A stretch of 64,000 nucleotides of DNA. It comes from Streptomyces sp. ISL-12 (GTDB taxonomy: Bacteria > Actinomycetota > Actinomycetes > Streptomycetales > Streptomycetaceae). Below are positions 1 to 7,981 of this stretch, piece by piece. The DNA is taken from contig NZ_JAGGOO010000109.1 in assembly GCF_018614415.1 (NCBI RefSeq), forward strand, positions 1-64,000. The letters are read 5' to 3'. Position 1 is the stretch's first letter. Each line of letters starts with the position of its first letter. The position numbers and the translations under genes were made by a program. The notes under the pieces were generated by a model, which did not search any database, had not been told where the DNA came from, and saw only the letters and a list, made by a program, of their open reading frames with translations.

Positions 1-281
1 GCTCCCCCTCCCCCCTCCCCCGCCGCGTCCCGCAGACGAGTCTCGCCGCCGAGCTGCGCGAGGAGCCCCCCGGCGCCCACGGCAGGACCGGCGGAACCGG
101 CGGGACCGCCACCGCGCCCGAGGACCGCGACAGCTACCCCGACTTCACCGCCGAGCGTGCCGCCGCCTCCCTCGCCGGTTTCCAGCGCGGCACGCTCCAG
201 GCACATGACGAGGAGCCCGAGGAGCGGGACGGCCGCTTCCCGGACTCCGCCCGCCGCCCGCTCACGAAGGACACGCCATGA
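1..281 (+). CDS. cvnA: Conservon sensor histidine kinase CvnA, 3' end only
   Basis: This is the C-terminal tail of a nitrate/sulfonate-sensor-type histidine kinase that heads a Streptomyces conservon; the catalytic part lies outside the window. The open frame runs in from base 1 and ends at TGA 279-281. It encodes a disordered tail with RVPQTSLAAELREE near the start and AAASLAGFQRGT further on, both characteristic of CvnA C-termini, followed by a charged stretch. The stop overlaps the next start (ATG 278) in an ATGA arrangement, so the four conservon genes are translationally coupled. The family assignment rests on these tail motifs plus the cvnBCD genes that follow. Confidence 0.8.
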   Translation, partial: SPSPLPRRVPQTSLAAELREEPPGAHGRTGGTGGTATAPEDRDSYPDFTAERAAASLAGFQRGTLQAHDEEPEERDGRFPDSARRPLTKDTP

Positions 282-697
282 CACGCCCCACGCCCGCCAC
301 CCACACCCAGCTGGACCAGTTGCTCACCGGACTCGTGGAGCGGGTCGCCGACGTGAACCAGGCCGTCGTGCTCTCCGAGGACGGTCTGGTCGTCAGCAAG
401 TCCACCGGCTTCCTGCGCGACGACGCGGAACGGCTCGCGGCGACCGCCTCGGGCCTGATGAGCCTGAGCAAGGGCGTCAGCATGGACTTCCGGGGCGGCC
501 CGGTCCGCCAGGCGCTGATCGAGATGGCCAACAGCTACCTGATCCTCACCTCCGCCGGTCCCGGCGCCCACCTCGTGGTGCTCACCGGTCCGAACGCGGA
601 CGTCGGTGTGGTGGCGTACCAGATGAACATGCTGGTGAAGAAGATCGGCGAGCACCTCAGCGCGGCCCCCCGGTCCGGCACGGCCGTCGGCGAGTGA
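278..697 (+). CDS. cvnB: Roadblock/LC7 domain protein of a conservon (CvnB)
   Basis: A 139-residue single-domain roadblock/LC7 protein. In conservons this small protein is thought to act with CvnD as a regulator of its GTP cycle, in a membrane-associated complex with the CvnA kinase. The fold is visible as an N-terminal helix (LDQLLTGLVERVADV), the strand pair AVVLSEDGLVVSKS, the helix AERLAATASGLMSL and the C-terminal MANSYLILTSAG strands ending in a long helix with VAYQMNMLVKKIGEHL. Its start overlaps the cvnA stop and its stop is one base from the next ATG. The conservon set is unmistakable; which numbered conservon this is cannot be told from sequence alone. Confidence 0.95.
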   Translation: MTRPTPATHTQLDQLLTGLVERVADVNQAVVLSEDGLVVSKSTGFLRDDAERLAATASGLMSLSKGVSMDFRGGPVRQALIEMANSYLILTSAGPGAHLVVLTGPNADVGVVAYQMNMLVKKIGEHLSAAPRSGTAVGE

Positions 698-698
698 C

Positions 699-1058
699 AT
701 GAGGGAAGGCGACGCGGAGGGCCGGCTCGTCCGGCCGTTCGCCCTGACTGGCGGGCGCACCCGGCCCAGCCGCGCCGACTTCACCCTCATCACGACGGTG
801 ACCGCGGTGCACCCGCCGCCCGAGCGGGCGGCGCGGGGTCAGCCGGAGCACGCCCGCATCCTGCGGCTGTGCGCCGAGCCCGTCGCCGTGGCGGAGCTGG
901 CGGCCCTGCTCGACCTGCCGGTGAGCGTGGTGGTCATCCTGCTCTGCGACCTGCTGGAGGACGGCCGGATCACCGCACGGGCGCCGCACGCGGTGTCGCA
1001 CACCACCGCCGACCTGGACCTGCTACGGAAAGTGAGGGAAGGCCTTGGCCGGCTCTGA
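699..1058 (+). CDS. cvnC: DUF742 protein of a conservon (CvnC)
   Basis: A 119-residue DUF742 protein with a winged-helix-like C-terminal half. Seen directly are the basic N-terminus with RLVRPFALTGGRT, the middle segment LITTVTAV, and the helix-turn-helix-like QPEHARILRLCAEPVAVAELAALLDLP followed by VSVVVILLCDLLEDGRI, all standard for CvnC. ATG 699 follows the cvnB stop by one base. The stop at 1056-1058 lies inside the next gene. Its role is regulatory within the conservon complex; no enzymatic motif is present. Confidence 0.93.
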   Translation: MREGDAEGRLVRPFALTGGRTRPSRADFTLITTVTAVHPPPERAARGQPEHARILRLCAEPVAVAELAALLDLPVSVVVILLCDLLEDGRITARAPHAVSHTTADLDLLRKVREGLGRL

Positions 1059-1629
1059 CCACCCCGTGAAGACAGCGCCCGCCGCCCCCGACGCGGTGAA
1101 GATCCTCATCGCCGGCGGCTTCGGCGTCGGCAAGACCACCATGGTCGGGTCGGTCAGCGAGATCGCCCCGCTGCGCACCGAGGAACCGCTCACCATGACG
1201 GGCCTGGGCGTCGACGACCTCGCCGGCATCGAGGAGAAACGGTCCACCACGGTGGCGCTGGACTTCGGCCGGATCACCGTCGGCGACGACCTCGTGCTGT
1301 ACCTGTTCGGTACGCCGGGGCAGCAGCGGTTCTGGTTCATGTGGAACGACCTGGCGATCGGGGCCCTGGGCGCGGTGGTCCTGCTGGACGTGCGCAGACC
1401 CGAGTCGAGTTTCGCCGCCATCGACTTCTTCGAACGGCGGGGCATCCCGTTCGTCGTCGGGGTCAACGGCTTCCACGGGGAACACCCGTATCCGCCGGAG
1501 GAGATCCGCGACGCGCTGGCACTGCCGGACCACGTCCGGGTGCTGCTGTGCGACGCGCGCGAGCGGACCTCCTCACGGGACGTACTGATCGCCCTGGTGG
1601 ACGAGTTGATCGCCGCGGCGGACGGCTGA
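1045..1629 (+). CDS. cvnD: Conservon ATP/GTP-binding protein CvnD (small Ras-like GTPase)
   Basis: A 194-residue small GTPase, the switch component of the conservon. The Walker A motif GGFGVGKTT lies about 18 residues in, an Asp-rich switch region carries DFGRI, and the G3-like segment is LFGTPGQQRFWFMW. The position of NKxD reads VNGFHG, so the usual Asp is replaced and base specificity may be relaxed. I chose TTG 1045, preceded by GAGGGA at 1034-1039 and overlapping the cvnC stop; GTG 1066 in the same frame has no ribosome site. No P450 gene follows, unlike some other conservons. The gene ends against a convergent ABC binding-protein gene. Confidence 0.93.
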   Translation: MAGSDHPVKTAPAAPDAVKILIAGGFGVGKTTMVGSVSEIAPLRTEEPLTMTGLGVDDLAGIEEKRSTTVALDFGRITVGDDLVLYLFGTPGQQRFWFMWNDLAIGALGAVVLLDVRRPESSFAAIDFFERRGIPFVVGVNGFHGEHPYPPEEIRDALALPDHVRVLLCDARERTSSRDVLIALVDELIAAADG

Positions 1630-1640
1630 CCGGGGTCAGC
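1625..1640. terminator. Palindrome carrying both convergent stop codons
   Basis: GCTGACC and GGTCAGC form a 7-bp perfect inverted repeat around a GG loop, and the stop codons of cvnD (1627-1629) and of the convergent binding-protein gene (1636-1638) both sit in it. It is short and lacks a T-tract, so it is only a weak candidate bidirectional terminator. Confidence 0.4.
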
Positions 1641-2595
1641 CCAGTTTCACCGACGCCAGCCAGCTCTTGGCCACGTCCAGCGGGTCCTTCTTCTCCAGCT
1701 GCACCTGGGCGTCGAGGTCGAGCAGCGTCTCGGTGTCCAGCGCGGCGGAGACCGCGTTCAGGGCGGCGACGCCCTCCTCGGAAAGCCCCTCCTTGTTGAC
1801 CAGCGGGGTGACGTTGGCGAAGCCGAAGAAGTTGTCCGGGTCCTTCAGGACGACGAACTTCTCCTTCACGATGGTCGGGTCCGTGGTGAAGATGTCCGCG
1901 GCCTGGACGGTGTTCTTGGTCAGCGCCGCCTGGGTCAGCGGACCGCCCGCGTCCAGCGCCTTGAACGACTTGAACTTCAGCCCGTACTCCGACTCCAGGC
2001 CCTTCAGCCCCTGCTGCCGGGTCTGGAACTCGGGCGAGCCGCCGATCACCAGCTCCGGGGCGATGTCCTTCAGGTCGGCGAGCGTCGAGTCCGAGGTGAG
2101 CTTGTACTTCTCCGCCGTCGCGGCGTTGACGCTCACCGAGTCCTTGTCCTCGGCCGGCGAGGGCTCCAGCAGCGTCAGGCTCTTGTCGAGCGCGGCCTTG
2201 GCCGCCGTGTTCACCGCCTCGGCGGAGGTCTGCTCGGCGTCGGCGTCGAGGTAGGCGAGCAGCGAGCCGTTGTACTCGGGCAGGACGGTGACGGAACCGT
2301 TCTTCATCAGCCCGTACGTCGTCTCGCGGCTGCCGATGTTGTGCTTGTAGGTGACCTCGATGCCCTTGGCCTTGAGCGCCTCGCCGTAGATGTCGGCGAG
2401 CAGGGTGCTCTCGGCGAAGTTGTTCGAGCCGACGACGACCGTGCCGGCCTCCGCCTTCTCCCCGTCCAGGGGGTTGTCGCCGCCGTCGTCACCGGAGGAA
2501 CAGCCCACGAGCAGCGCCGCCGCGGCCGTGAGTGCGACGGCCGCCGCACCGGTGTGCCTCGTCCTGGACCTGCTGCTTCGTGCCGTAGAAGTCAT
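1636..2595 (-). CDS. Glycine betaine/choline-type ABC transporter substrate-binding lipoprotein
   Basis: A 319-residue lipoprotein that captures osmoprotectants outside the membrane for a QAT-family importer. The signal peptide is basic, then hydrophobic, and ends in the lipobox LLVGC with Cys about residue 32. The mature part opens with VVVGSNNFAESTLLADIYGEAL and contains NIGSRETTYGLM and VLPEYNGSLLAYL, signature segments of the OpuAC/ProX-like OsmX fold. Its transporter partners lie 3 kb away on the same strand (5521-7981), separated by a hydrolase, an MFS gene and a divergent TetR gene. It follows the hydrolase by 47 bp and may now share that transcript. Confidence 0.93.
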   Translation of the reverse strand: MTSTARSSRSRTRHTGAAAVALTAAAALLVGCSSGDDGGDNPLDGEKAEAGTVVVGSNNFAESTLLADIYGEALKAKGIEVTYKHNIGSRETTYGLMKNGSVTVLPEYNGSLLAYLDADAEQTSAEAVNTAAKAALDKSLTLLEPSPAEDKDSVSVNAATAEKYKLTSDSTLADLKDIAPELVIGGSPEFQTRQQGLKGLESEYGLKFKSFKALDAGGPLTQAALTKNTVQAADIFTTDPTIVKEKFVVLKDPDNFFGFANVTPLVNKEGLSEEGVAALNAVSAALDTETLLDLDAQVQLEKKDPLDVAKSWLASVKLG

Positions 2596-2642
2596 TCACC
2601 GATCCCATCCCGCCGCTTCTCGGTCAGTCAAGAGCGGTCTGA

Positions 2643-3464
2643 TTACGGTTTCCTGACGCTCCGGGAGCCGGACATCACCCCGGCCAGGAGCCCGGCGGTG
2701 GCCTCGGGCGCCTCCACCGGGAAGTGGTGGCTGCCCAGGTCGACGAGGACGATGTCGAGGCGGTCGCCGTAGCGCTCGATCGCCTCCGGCGCCGTGAGGT
2801 CGCGGACCGCGAACACGGTGACCGGCTGCCGGGTGTCGCGCAGTGCCGCGTCCATGTCCCAGCGCACCAGGCCCTCGATGGCACGTACGCCGGCGGGCTG
2901 CCGTACGGCGGCCATCTTCGTGAAGTAGGCCTCCTTGAGGGCCGGGTCGAACCCGGCCGGTGAGCCGGCCTCGACCAGGCCGCGCACCGCGCCCGGGAAG
3001 TCGTCGCGGAACAGCCGTACCATCGCCTCGGTCTGCTCCGAGCTCTGTGCCGGGAACAGGGACAGGTAGACCAGTGAGTCGAGGGCGACCACGTGCGTGA
3101 CCGTGCCGGGGAGCAGCCGGCCCACCTCCACGGCGACCGCTCCGCCGAGGGAGTGCCCGGCCACGACGGCCGTGTCCGCCGCCTCGGCCTCCAGGACCGC
3201 CGCCACGTCACGGGCGAACTCCGTCATGGTCCACACGTCCCGCGTCGACCGCGAGGCGCCGTGCTCGGCGAGGTCGACCGCGAGGACGCGCAGGTGTGCG
3301 GGCAGATGGGCGGTCACCGCGTCGAAGTCCTCGCGGCGGCACGCCCAGCCGTGGACGAGGACGAGGACCGGGCCGTCGGCCGGGCCGCTCGCCGTGTAGT
3401 GGATCGTCGTGTGGTCCGATCGCCGCACCTGGAGGTGGTGCGTGATGCGTTCGTACGTGGTCAT
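2643..3464 (-). CDS. Alpha/beta hydrolase
   Basis: A 273-residue alpha/beta-hydrolase-fold protein without a signal peptide, so cytoplasmic. The oxyanion segment is LVHGWACRREDF, the nucleophile elbow VVAGHSLGGAVAVE places Ser in GHSLGG, and the C-terminal GSHHFPVEAPE carries the catalytic His. Substrate cannot be inferred; lactones, esters or epoxides are all possible. ATG 3464 is preceded by AGGAGT. It lies 55 bp downstream of the MFS exporter on the same strand and is probably co-transcribed under the divergent TetR regulator, so it may modify the compound the exporter handles. Confidence 0.88.
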   Translation of the reverse strand: MTTYERITHHLQVRRSDHTTIHYTASGPADGPVLVLVHGWACRREDFDAVTAHLPAHLRVLAVDLAEHGASRSTRDVWTMTEFARDVAAVLEAEAADTAVVAGHSLGGAVAVEVGRLLPGTVTHVVALDSLVYLSLFPAQSSEQTEAMVRLFRDDFPGAVRGLVEAGSPAGFDPALKEAYFTKMAAVRQPAGVRAIEGLVRWDMDAALRDTRQPVTVFAVRDLTAPEAIERYGDRLDIVLVDLGSHHFPVEAPEATAGLLAGVMSGSRSVRKP

Positions 3465-3519
3465 GGTGACTCCTGTCGGTATCGTCGGGGTGGACCGGCG
3501 TGAGGGCGACGCGGTCGGG

Positions 3520-4767
3520 TCAGGCGGCCCGGCGCCGCGTCCGGAGCTGGTGGAAGTGCAGGAGAAGGGCGGCGAGGACGACCAGCACGATCGCCAGTGC
3601 GTAGATCTCGGTCGCGGTGCGCAGGCCCAGCGCGGTGACGGCGATGCCTCCGAGCACGGCGGGCACGCTGTTGCCGAGGTAGTTGATGATGTTGGCGGAG
3701 GCGAAGACCGCGCTGCGCTCGTGCGGTGCGGCGATCCGGGCGAAGGTGCCGATCGTGGCCAGCGCCGAGGCGCCGACCCCGACGCCCGCGACGACCGTGC
3801 CGGCGGCGGCGAGCCCGACGAGGTCCGCCATCGTGCCGACGAGCGCGGCCAGGACGCCGACGCCGAGCAGGGCGGACGACGGGGCCAGCAGCGAGGCGGC
3901 GGAACGGGACCGCAGTACGGCGACCGCGAGCGCCCCGGTGCCGGTCAGCAGGGTCACGACGATGCCGCCGGACAGACGGCTGTGCAGCCCCAGCAGTTGG
4001 GCGGCGACGGACGGGCCGAGGGAGAGGAACAGCCCGGCCAGGGCCCAGCCGGCGATCATCACCGGTACCACCGGGACGATGTCCGCACGCAGGTGCGCGG
4101 GCAGCGCGGCCCGGGGGCGCAGGGAGGCGACGGCGCCGGGCCGGCGCGGTGAGGTCTCCGGCAGGACGGCGGTGACCAGCGCCGCCACCGCCATGACGCC
4201 GAGCAGCACGGCGTAGACCAGCCGGGTCGGGGCGGGGCCGAACTCGACCAGGACACCGGAGCCGAGGGCTCCGAGGGCGAGCCCGGCCAGCGGCGCGACC
4301 GAGGTGACGACGCCGGCGCGTCCCCGGGCGTGCGACGGTTCGAGGTCGACGAGGGCGGCGCTCAGGGTGGTGCTCGCCGCCCCGGTGGCGACGCCCTGGA
4401 GGATCCGGGCGGCGGCCAGGACGTACACGTTCCCTGCGGTGAGGAACAGGACGAGCGCGACCGCCTCCAGCGCGATCGACGCGGCGAGCACCGGCCGGCG
4501 GCCGACGTGGTCCGAGAGCGCGCCGACGACGAGCAGCGAGCCCAGCAGACCGGCCACGTACAGGGCGAAGACGACGGTCAGCACCCAGGCCGAGAAGTGC
4601 CATTGCCCCTGGTAGACGGAGTAGAGCGGGGACGGCACGGCGGACGCGGCCAGGAAGGCGACGAAGACGGCGGCCACGGCGAGGAAGGCGCCCCCGCGTG
4701 CCACACGGCGCCGGGCCGTGCCGGACGGCGTCGCGGACAGAGCGGATACAGCGGTGTCGACGGACAT
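3520..4767 (-). CDS. MFS transporter, probable drug/metabolite exporter
   Basis: A 415-residue major facilitator with about twelve hydrophobic segments. The first helix (FLAVAAVFVAFLAASAVPSP) is followed by LYSVYQGQWHFSAW, common in actinobacterial DHA1-like exporters. The loop between helices 2 and 3 reads GALSDHVGRRPVL, the canonical MFS motif A. The gene is transcribed away from a TetR regulator, and a 17-bp perfect inverted repeat starts 10 bp upstream of its ATG, so repression by that TetR is likely. It leads a run of same-strand genes: exporter, hydrolase, binding protein. Substrate unknown. Confidence 0.9.
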   Translation of the reverse strand: MSVDTAVSALSATPSGTARRRVARGGAFLAVAAVFVAFLAASAVPSPLYSVYQGQWHFSAWVLTVVFALYVAGLLGSLLVVGALSDHVGRRPVLAASIALEAVALVLFLTAGNVYVLAAARILQGVATGAASTTLSAALVDLEPSHARGRAGVVTSVAPLAGLALGALGSGVLVEFGPAPTRLVYAVLLGVMAVAALVTAVLPETSPRRPGAVASLRPRAALPAHLRADIVPVVPVMIAGWALAGLFLSLGPSVAAQLLGLHSRLSGGIVVTLLTGTGALAVAVLRSRSAASLLAPSSALLGVGVLAALVGTMADLVGLAAAGTVVAGVGVGASALATIGTFARIAAPHERSAVFASANIINYLGNSVPAVLGGIAVTALGLRTATEIYALAIVLVVLAALLLHFHQLRTRRRAA

Positions 4768-4776
4768 GAAAGCCTC

Positions 4777-4830
4777 GCAACGATCTATGCGTTAGTGGCC
4801 GCAGGCTAGCACAAACGCATAGATCGTTGC
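4777..4830. promoter_or_regulatory. Long inverted repeat upstream of the MFS gene
   Basis: A perfect 17-bp inverted repeat has arms at 4777-4793 (core AACGATCTATGCGTT) and 4814-4830 (core AACGCATAGATCGTT), separated by 20 bp. It lies immediately upstream of the MFS start and is AT-rich relative to its surroundings. The size and position suit two operator copies for a dimeric regulator, or one looped operator. It is distinct in sequence from the neighbouring TGATCA palindromes. Confidence 0.7.
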
Positions 4831-4837
4831 ATTATTA

Positions 4838-4855
4838 ATGCAGTGATCACTGCAT
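4838..4855. promoter_or_regulatory. Perfect palindromic operator ATGCAGTGATCACTGCAT
   Basis: An 18-bp perfect palindrome in the divergent region between the MFS and TetR genes. Its core TGCAGTGATCACTGCA has the length and symmetry of TetR-family operators, and a related copy (GCAGTGATCAGTGC) occurs at 4901-4914, supporting binding by one regulator, most simply the divergent TetR protein. Confidence 0.75.
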
Positions 4856-4900
4856 CATCGTCGGCCGCACCTCTCGGCTCTCACCGGCGGGCTCGCTAGC

Positions 4901-4920
4901 GCAGTGATCAGTGCGATACT
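4901..4920 (+). promoter_or_regulatory. TetR-gene promoter with overlapping operator
   Basis: GCAGTGATCAGTGC (4901-4914) repeats the core of the 4838-4855 palindrome. It directly abuts GATACT (4915-4920), a plausible -10 hexamer. The TetR ATG follows 6 bp after the hexamer, so the transcript would be leaderless. An operator lying between -35 and -10 would allow tight autorepression. Confidence 0.6.
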
Positions 4921-4926
4921 GGTCTG

Positions 4927-5544
4927 ATGTCCACCACCGCTTCCCCCGCCCCGCAGTCCGGGAGCCGGCCAGGAGGCCGCTCCGCCCGCGTCCGCGCGGC
5001 GGTCCACCGGGCCGTCAAGGAACTGGTCGCCGACGACGCCGCCGAGCCCCCGACGATCCCCGTCGTCGCCGCCCGCGCCGGAGTGCACGCCACCACGGTC
5101 TACCGCCGCTGGGGCACCGTCGGCGACCTGCTCTCCGACGTCATGACCAGCCGCTTCTCCGGCGACATCGTGGTGCCGGACACCGGCAGCCTCCGCGGCG
5201 ACCTGGAGCGCTACGCGTCCGACCTGGCCAAGGACCTCGGCGACCCGGACACCCTCGCCCTGGTCCGCGCCACCATCGGCACCGGCGGGGAGCAGGGCGC
5301 CGCCGCCTGCTCCGCGGACCGCCGGCGCCAGCTCGAAGCGATCCTGGAACGGGAAGAGGCCCGGGGCGGCGCCGCCCCGAGCCTCGAACACACCACGGAC
5401 GCCATCCTCGCGCCCCTCTACTACCGCGCCGTCTTCACCGGCCTGCCGCTCACCACCGAGTGGGCCCACACCCTCGTCGCGCACCTGCTGCCGGACGAGG
5501 CGGCGGCCTCCTCGGCGGCCTCAGCGCCTGCGGACCCCCGGTGA
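4927..5544 (+). CDS. TetR family transcriptional regulator
   Basis: A 205-residue TetR repressor. The N-terminal helix-turn-helix spans about residues 22-70 with IPVVAARAGVHATTVYRRWGT, the usual recognition helix signature; the rest is the ligand-binding helical domain. It is divergent from the MFS exporter and hydrolase, with three palindromes between them, so it probably represses both sides until an inducer binds. The ATG lies 6 bp after a -10-like hexamer and has no ribosome site, consistent with leaderless translation. The 3' end overlaps the convergent permease gene by 24 bp. Confidence 0.92.
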   Translation: MSTTASPAPQSGSRPGGRSARVRAAVHRAVKELVADDAAEPPTIPVVAARAGVHATTVYRRWGTVGDLLSDVMTSRFSGDIVVPDTGSLRGDLERYASDLAKDLGDPDTLALVRATIGTGGEQGAAACSADRRRQLEAILEREEARGGAAPSLEHTTDAILAPLYYRAVFTGLPLTTEWAHTLVAHLLPDEAAASSAASAPADPR

Positions 5545-6186
5545 CACCGCCAGCCGGCCGGCCGCCCAGAACAGGGCCAGCGTGACCAGGGCCAGGACGG
5601 CCACCAGCGTGGCGCCGCCCACCACCTTCTCGTAGTCGCGCTGGTAGAGCCCGTCGACGATGTACCGGCCGAGGCCGCCCAGACTGACGTACGCGGCGAT
5701 GGTGGCCGTCGAGACGATCTGGATGGCCGCCGAGCGCAGTCCGCTGAGGATCAGCGGCAGGGCGACCGGCAGTTCGACCTGGAGCAGGACGCGGGACTCG
5801 CGCATGCCCATGCCGCGGGCGGCGTCCACCGGGGCGGGGTCCACGGAGCGGACCGCCTCGTAGGTGGTGACCAGGATCGGCGGGACGGCGAGGACGACCA
5901 GCGGGATCATCACCGGCAGCAGGCCGAAGCCCATCATGATGACGATCAGCACCAGCAGTCCGAAGCTGGGCAGCGCGCGGGCGGCGGTGGCGACGAAGGC
6001 GAGCGCGTTGCCGCCGCGCCCGGTGTGCCCGGTGACCAGGCCGACCGGCAGGCCGATCAGGGCGGCGATGCCGAGGGCCAGCAGCGAGTACTGGACGTGT
6101 TCCAGCAGGCGTTGCGGAATGCCGTCGTAGCCGTGCCAGTGGGCGCTGTCGCTGAAGAAGGCGTTGACGAAGTCCAGGACGTTCAC
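5521..6186 (-). CDS. Osmoprotectant ABC transporter permease (second)
   Basis: A 221-residue inner-membrane permease of a glycine betaine/choline importer. The N-terminus VNVLDFVNAFFSDSAHW leads into at least five hydrophobic segments. The cytoplasmic EAA-like loop around MRESRVLLQVELPVALPLI contacts the ATPase. GTG 6186 was chosen because it overlaps the stop of the upstream permease (6183-6185) as GTGA; the longer frame adds a Pro-rich extension without a start signal. It would pair with the 6183-6857 permease and the 6854-7981 ATPase. Confidence 0.92.
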   Translation of the reverse strand: MNVLDFVNAFFSDSAHWHGYDGIPQRLLEHVQYSLLALGIAALIGLPVGLVTGHTGRGGNALAFVATAARALPSFGLLVLIVIMMGFGLLPVMIPLVVLAVPPILVTTYEAVRSVDPAPVDAARGMGMRESRVLLQVELPVALPLILSGLRSAAIQIVSTATIAAYVSLGGLGRYIVDGLYQRDYEKVVGGATLVAVLALVTLALFWAAGRLAVSPGVRRR

Positions 6187-6857
6187 TCGGCCACCACCGC
6201 CGGGCGGCGGGTGCGGGTGCCGCGCGGCATCCACGGGGTCAGCAGGGCGCGCAGTCCGACCAGGGCCGCGTCGCAGGCGATCGCCAGGAGGGCCGTGGTG
6301 ATGACGGAGTTGGCGGCCAGTTCGGGCCGGTCGTACTTCTGCGCGGCGGCCAGCAGGTTGCCGAGGGCGCCCTGGTTGCCGATGAGGGCACCGACGCTGA
6401 CCAGCGAGATGCTGGAGACGACCGCGACCCTCAGGCCGGCCACGATCGCGGGCACGGCGATCGGCAACTGCACCTGCGCGTACCGCCGTACGGGCCCGAA
6501 GCCCATCGCCGTCGCGGCGGCCAGGGTCTCCTGCGGGACCGAGCGGACGCCGTCGACGATGGCCGGGACGAGGACGACCAGGCTGTAGACGGCCAGCGGG
6601 GTCATCACGGTCAGCTCGGTCTGGCCGGTGTAGTCGATGAGGACGACGAAGAAGGCCAGGGACGGGATCGCGTAGAGGACCGTCGTCACGCCGAGCACCG
6701 GCGGGTACAGCCAGCGGAAGCGGACGCAGAGCTGGGCCAGCGGCAGGGCGAGGACCAGCCCCGCCAGGACCGGCAGCAGGGCCTCGCGCAGATGCAGGCC
6801 GATCAGTCCGGGCCAGCTGTTCTGGAGGTCGCTGGGGATGTCGAAGAAGCCGTTCAC
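6183..6857 (-). CDS. Osmoprotectant ABC transporter permease (first)
   Basis: A 224-residue BPD-type permease with about five to six hydrophobic helices. It contains the family segment TVLYAIPSLAFFVVLI and the EAA loop AAATAMGFGPVRRYAQVQLPIAVP, which docks onto the ATPase. Start ATG 6857 overlaps the ATPase stop (6854-6856) and its own stop overlaps the next permease start, so ATPase, permease and permease are translationally coupled. It has the same fold and length as its partner, as usual in this transporter family. Confidence 0.93.
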   Translation of the reverse strand: MNGFFDIPSDLQNSWPGLIGLHLREALLPVLAGLVLALPLAQLCVRFRWLYPPVLGVTTVLYAIPSLAFFVVLIDYTGQTELTVMTPLAVYSLVVLVPAIVDGVRSVPQETLAAATAMGFGPVRRYAQVQLPIAVPAIVAGLRVAVVSSISLVSVGALIGNQGALGNLLAAAQKYDRPELAANSVITTALLAIACDAALVGLRALLTPWMPRGTRTRRPAVVAE

Positions 6858-7981
6858 GACACGGCCCCGGCGGCAGCCGCGGTGTGTTCCGCGTGCGCGG
6901 CGCGGATCGCGTCGCCGATGACCGTCTGCGAGACGACGCCGGTGACCTTGCCGTCGGCGTCCACGGCGACGGCCCAGCCGGTCGGTGACAGCACCGCGCA
7001 GTCGAGGGCGGCGCGCAGCGAGTCGGTGCCGGGCGTGAACGGCCGCCCGTACGGCAGCAGCCGCGCCGGGTCGATGTCGCCCGGGGTGAGTCCGCGCGGC
7101 TCGCTCCAGCCGAGCGGCCGTCCGTCGGCGTCGGTGACCAGCACGTACGGGGACTTCGCGGCGGCGCCGAGCCGCTTGGCGGTGGCGTCCACCGGCACCA
7201 CCGGGGCGGTCGTCAGCTCCAGTTCGGCGGAGGGGAAGAAGGACAGCCGCCGCACGCCCCGGTCGGCGCCGAGGAAGTCCTCGACGAAGGCGTCGGCGGG
7301 GTCGGAGAGCAGTTCGGCCGGGGGCGCGTACTGGGCGAGGTGACCGCCCTCGCGCAGCACCGCGACCATCGTGCCGAGTTTGATGGCCTCGTCGATGTCA
7401 TGGGTGACGAAGACGATGGTCTTGCCCAGTTCCTCCTGGATGCGCAGGAGTTCGTCCTGGAGGCCCTTGCGGACCACCGGGTCGACGGCGGAGAACGGCT
7501 CGTCCATCAGCAGCACCGGCGGGTCGGCCGCGAGCGCCCGGGCCACGCCGACGCGCTGCTGCTGGCCGCCGGAGAGCTGGTACGGGTAGCGCTTGGCGAG
7601 GGAGGGGTCGAGGCCGACCCGCTCCATCAGCTCCGCCGCCCGGTCGCGGGCCTGCTGCTTGCTCCAGCCGAGCATGCGGGGCACGGTGGCGATGTTGTCG
7701 ACGATCGTCCGGTGCTGGAAGAGACCGGCGTTCTGGATGACGTACCCCATGGAGCGGCGCAGGGTGGTGACGGGCTGCCGCGTGACGTCCTCGCCGTCGA
7801 GGAGGACGGTGCCCTCGCTGGGCTCGACCATCCTGTTGATCATCCGCAGGGTCGTGGTCTTGCCGCAGCCCGAGGGGCCGACGAGGACCGTGATCGAGCG
7901 GTCGGGTATCTCCAGCGACAGCCGGTCCACCGCCACCGTGCCGTCCGGGTACCGCTTGGTGACTGATTCCATCCGTATCAA
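6854..7981 (-). CDS. Osmoprotectant ABC transporter ATPase with C-terminal CBS-like region
   Basis: A 375-residue ATPase driving glycine betaine/choline-type uptake. The nucleotide-binding domain shows Walker A GPSGCGKTT, a Q-loop (VIQNAGLF), signature LSGGQQQR, Walker B VLLMDEPF and an H-loop in FVTHDIDEA. The last 110 residues resemble a CBS-domain pair (VLVTDADGRPLGW; AVAVDADGKVTGVVS), which in OpuA-type ATPases senses ionic strength or nucleotides. I place the start at TTG 7981 (MIRMESVTKRYPDG); ATG 7972 is possible and the open frame extends further without support. It is the first gene of the transporter operon. Confidence 0.93.
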   Translation of the reverse strand: MIRMESVTKRYPDGTVAVDRLSLEIPDRSITVLVGPSGCGKTTTLRMINRMVEPSEGTVLLDGEDVTRQPVTTLRRSMGYVIQNAGLFQHRTIVDNIATVPRMLGWSKQQARDRAAELMERVGLDPSLAKRYPYQLSGGQQQRVGVARALAADPPVLLMDEPFSAVDPVVRKGLQDELLRIQEELGKTIVFVTHDIDEAIKLGTMVAVLREGGHLAQYAPPAELLSDPADAFVEDFLGADRGVRRLSFFPSAELELTTAPVVPVDATAKRLGAAAKSPYVLVTDADGRPLGWSEPRGLTPGDIDPARLLPYGRPFTPGTDSLRAALDCAVLSPTGWAVAVDADGKVTGVVSQTVIGDAIRAAHAEHTAAAAGAVS

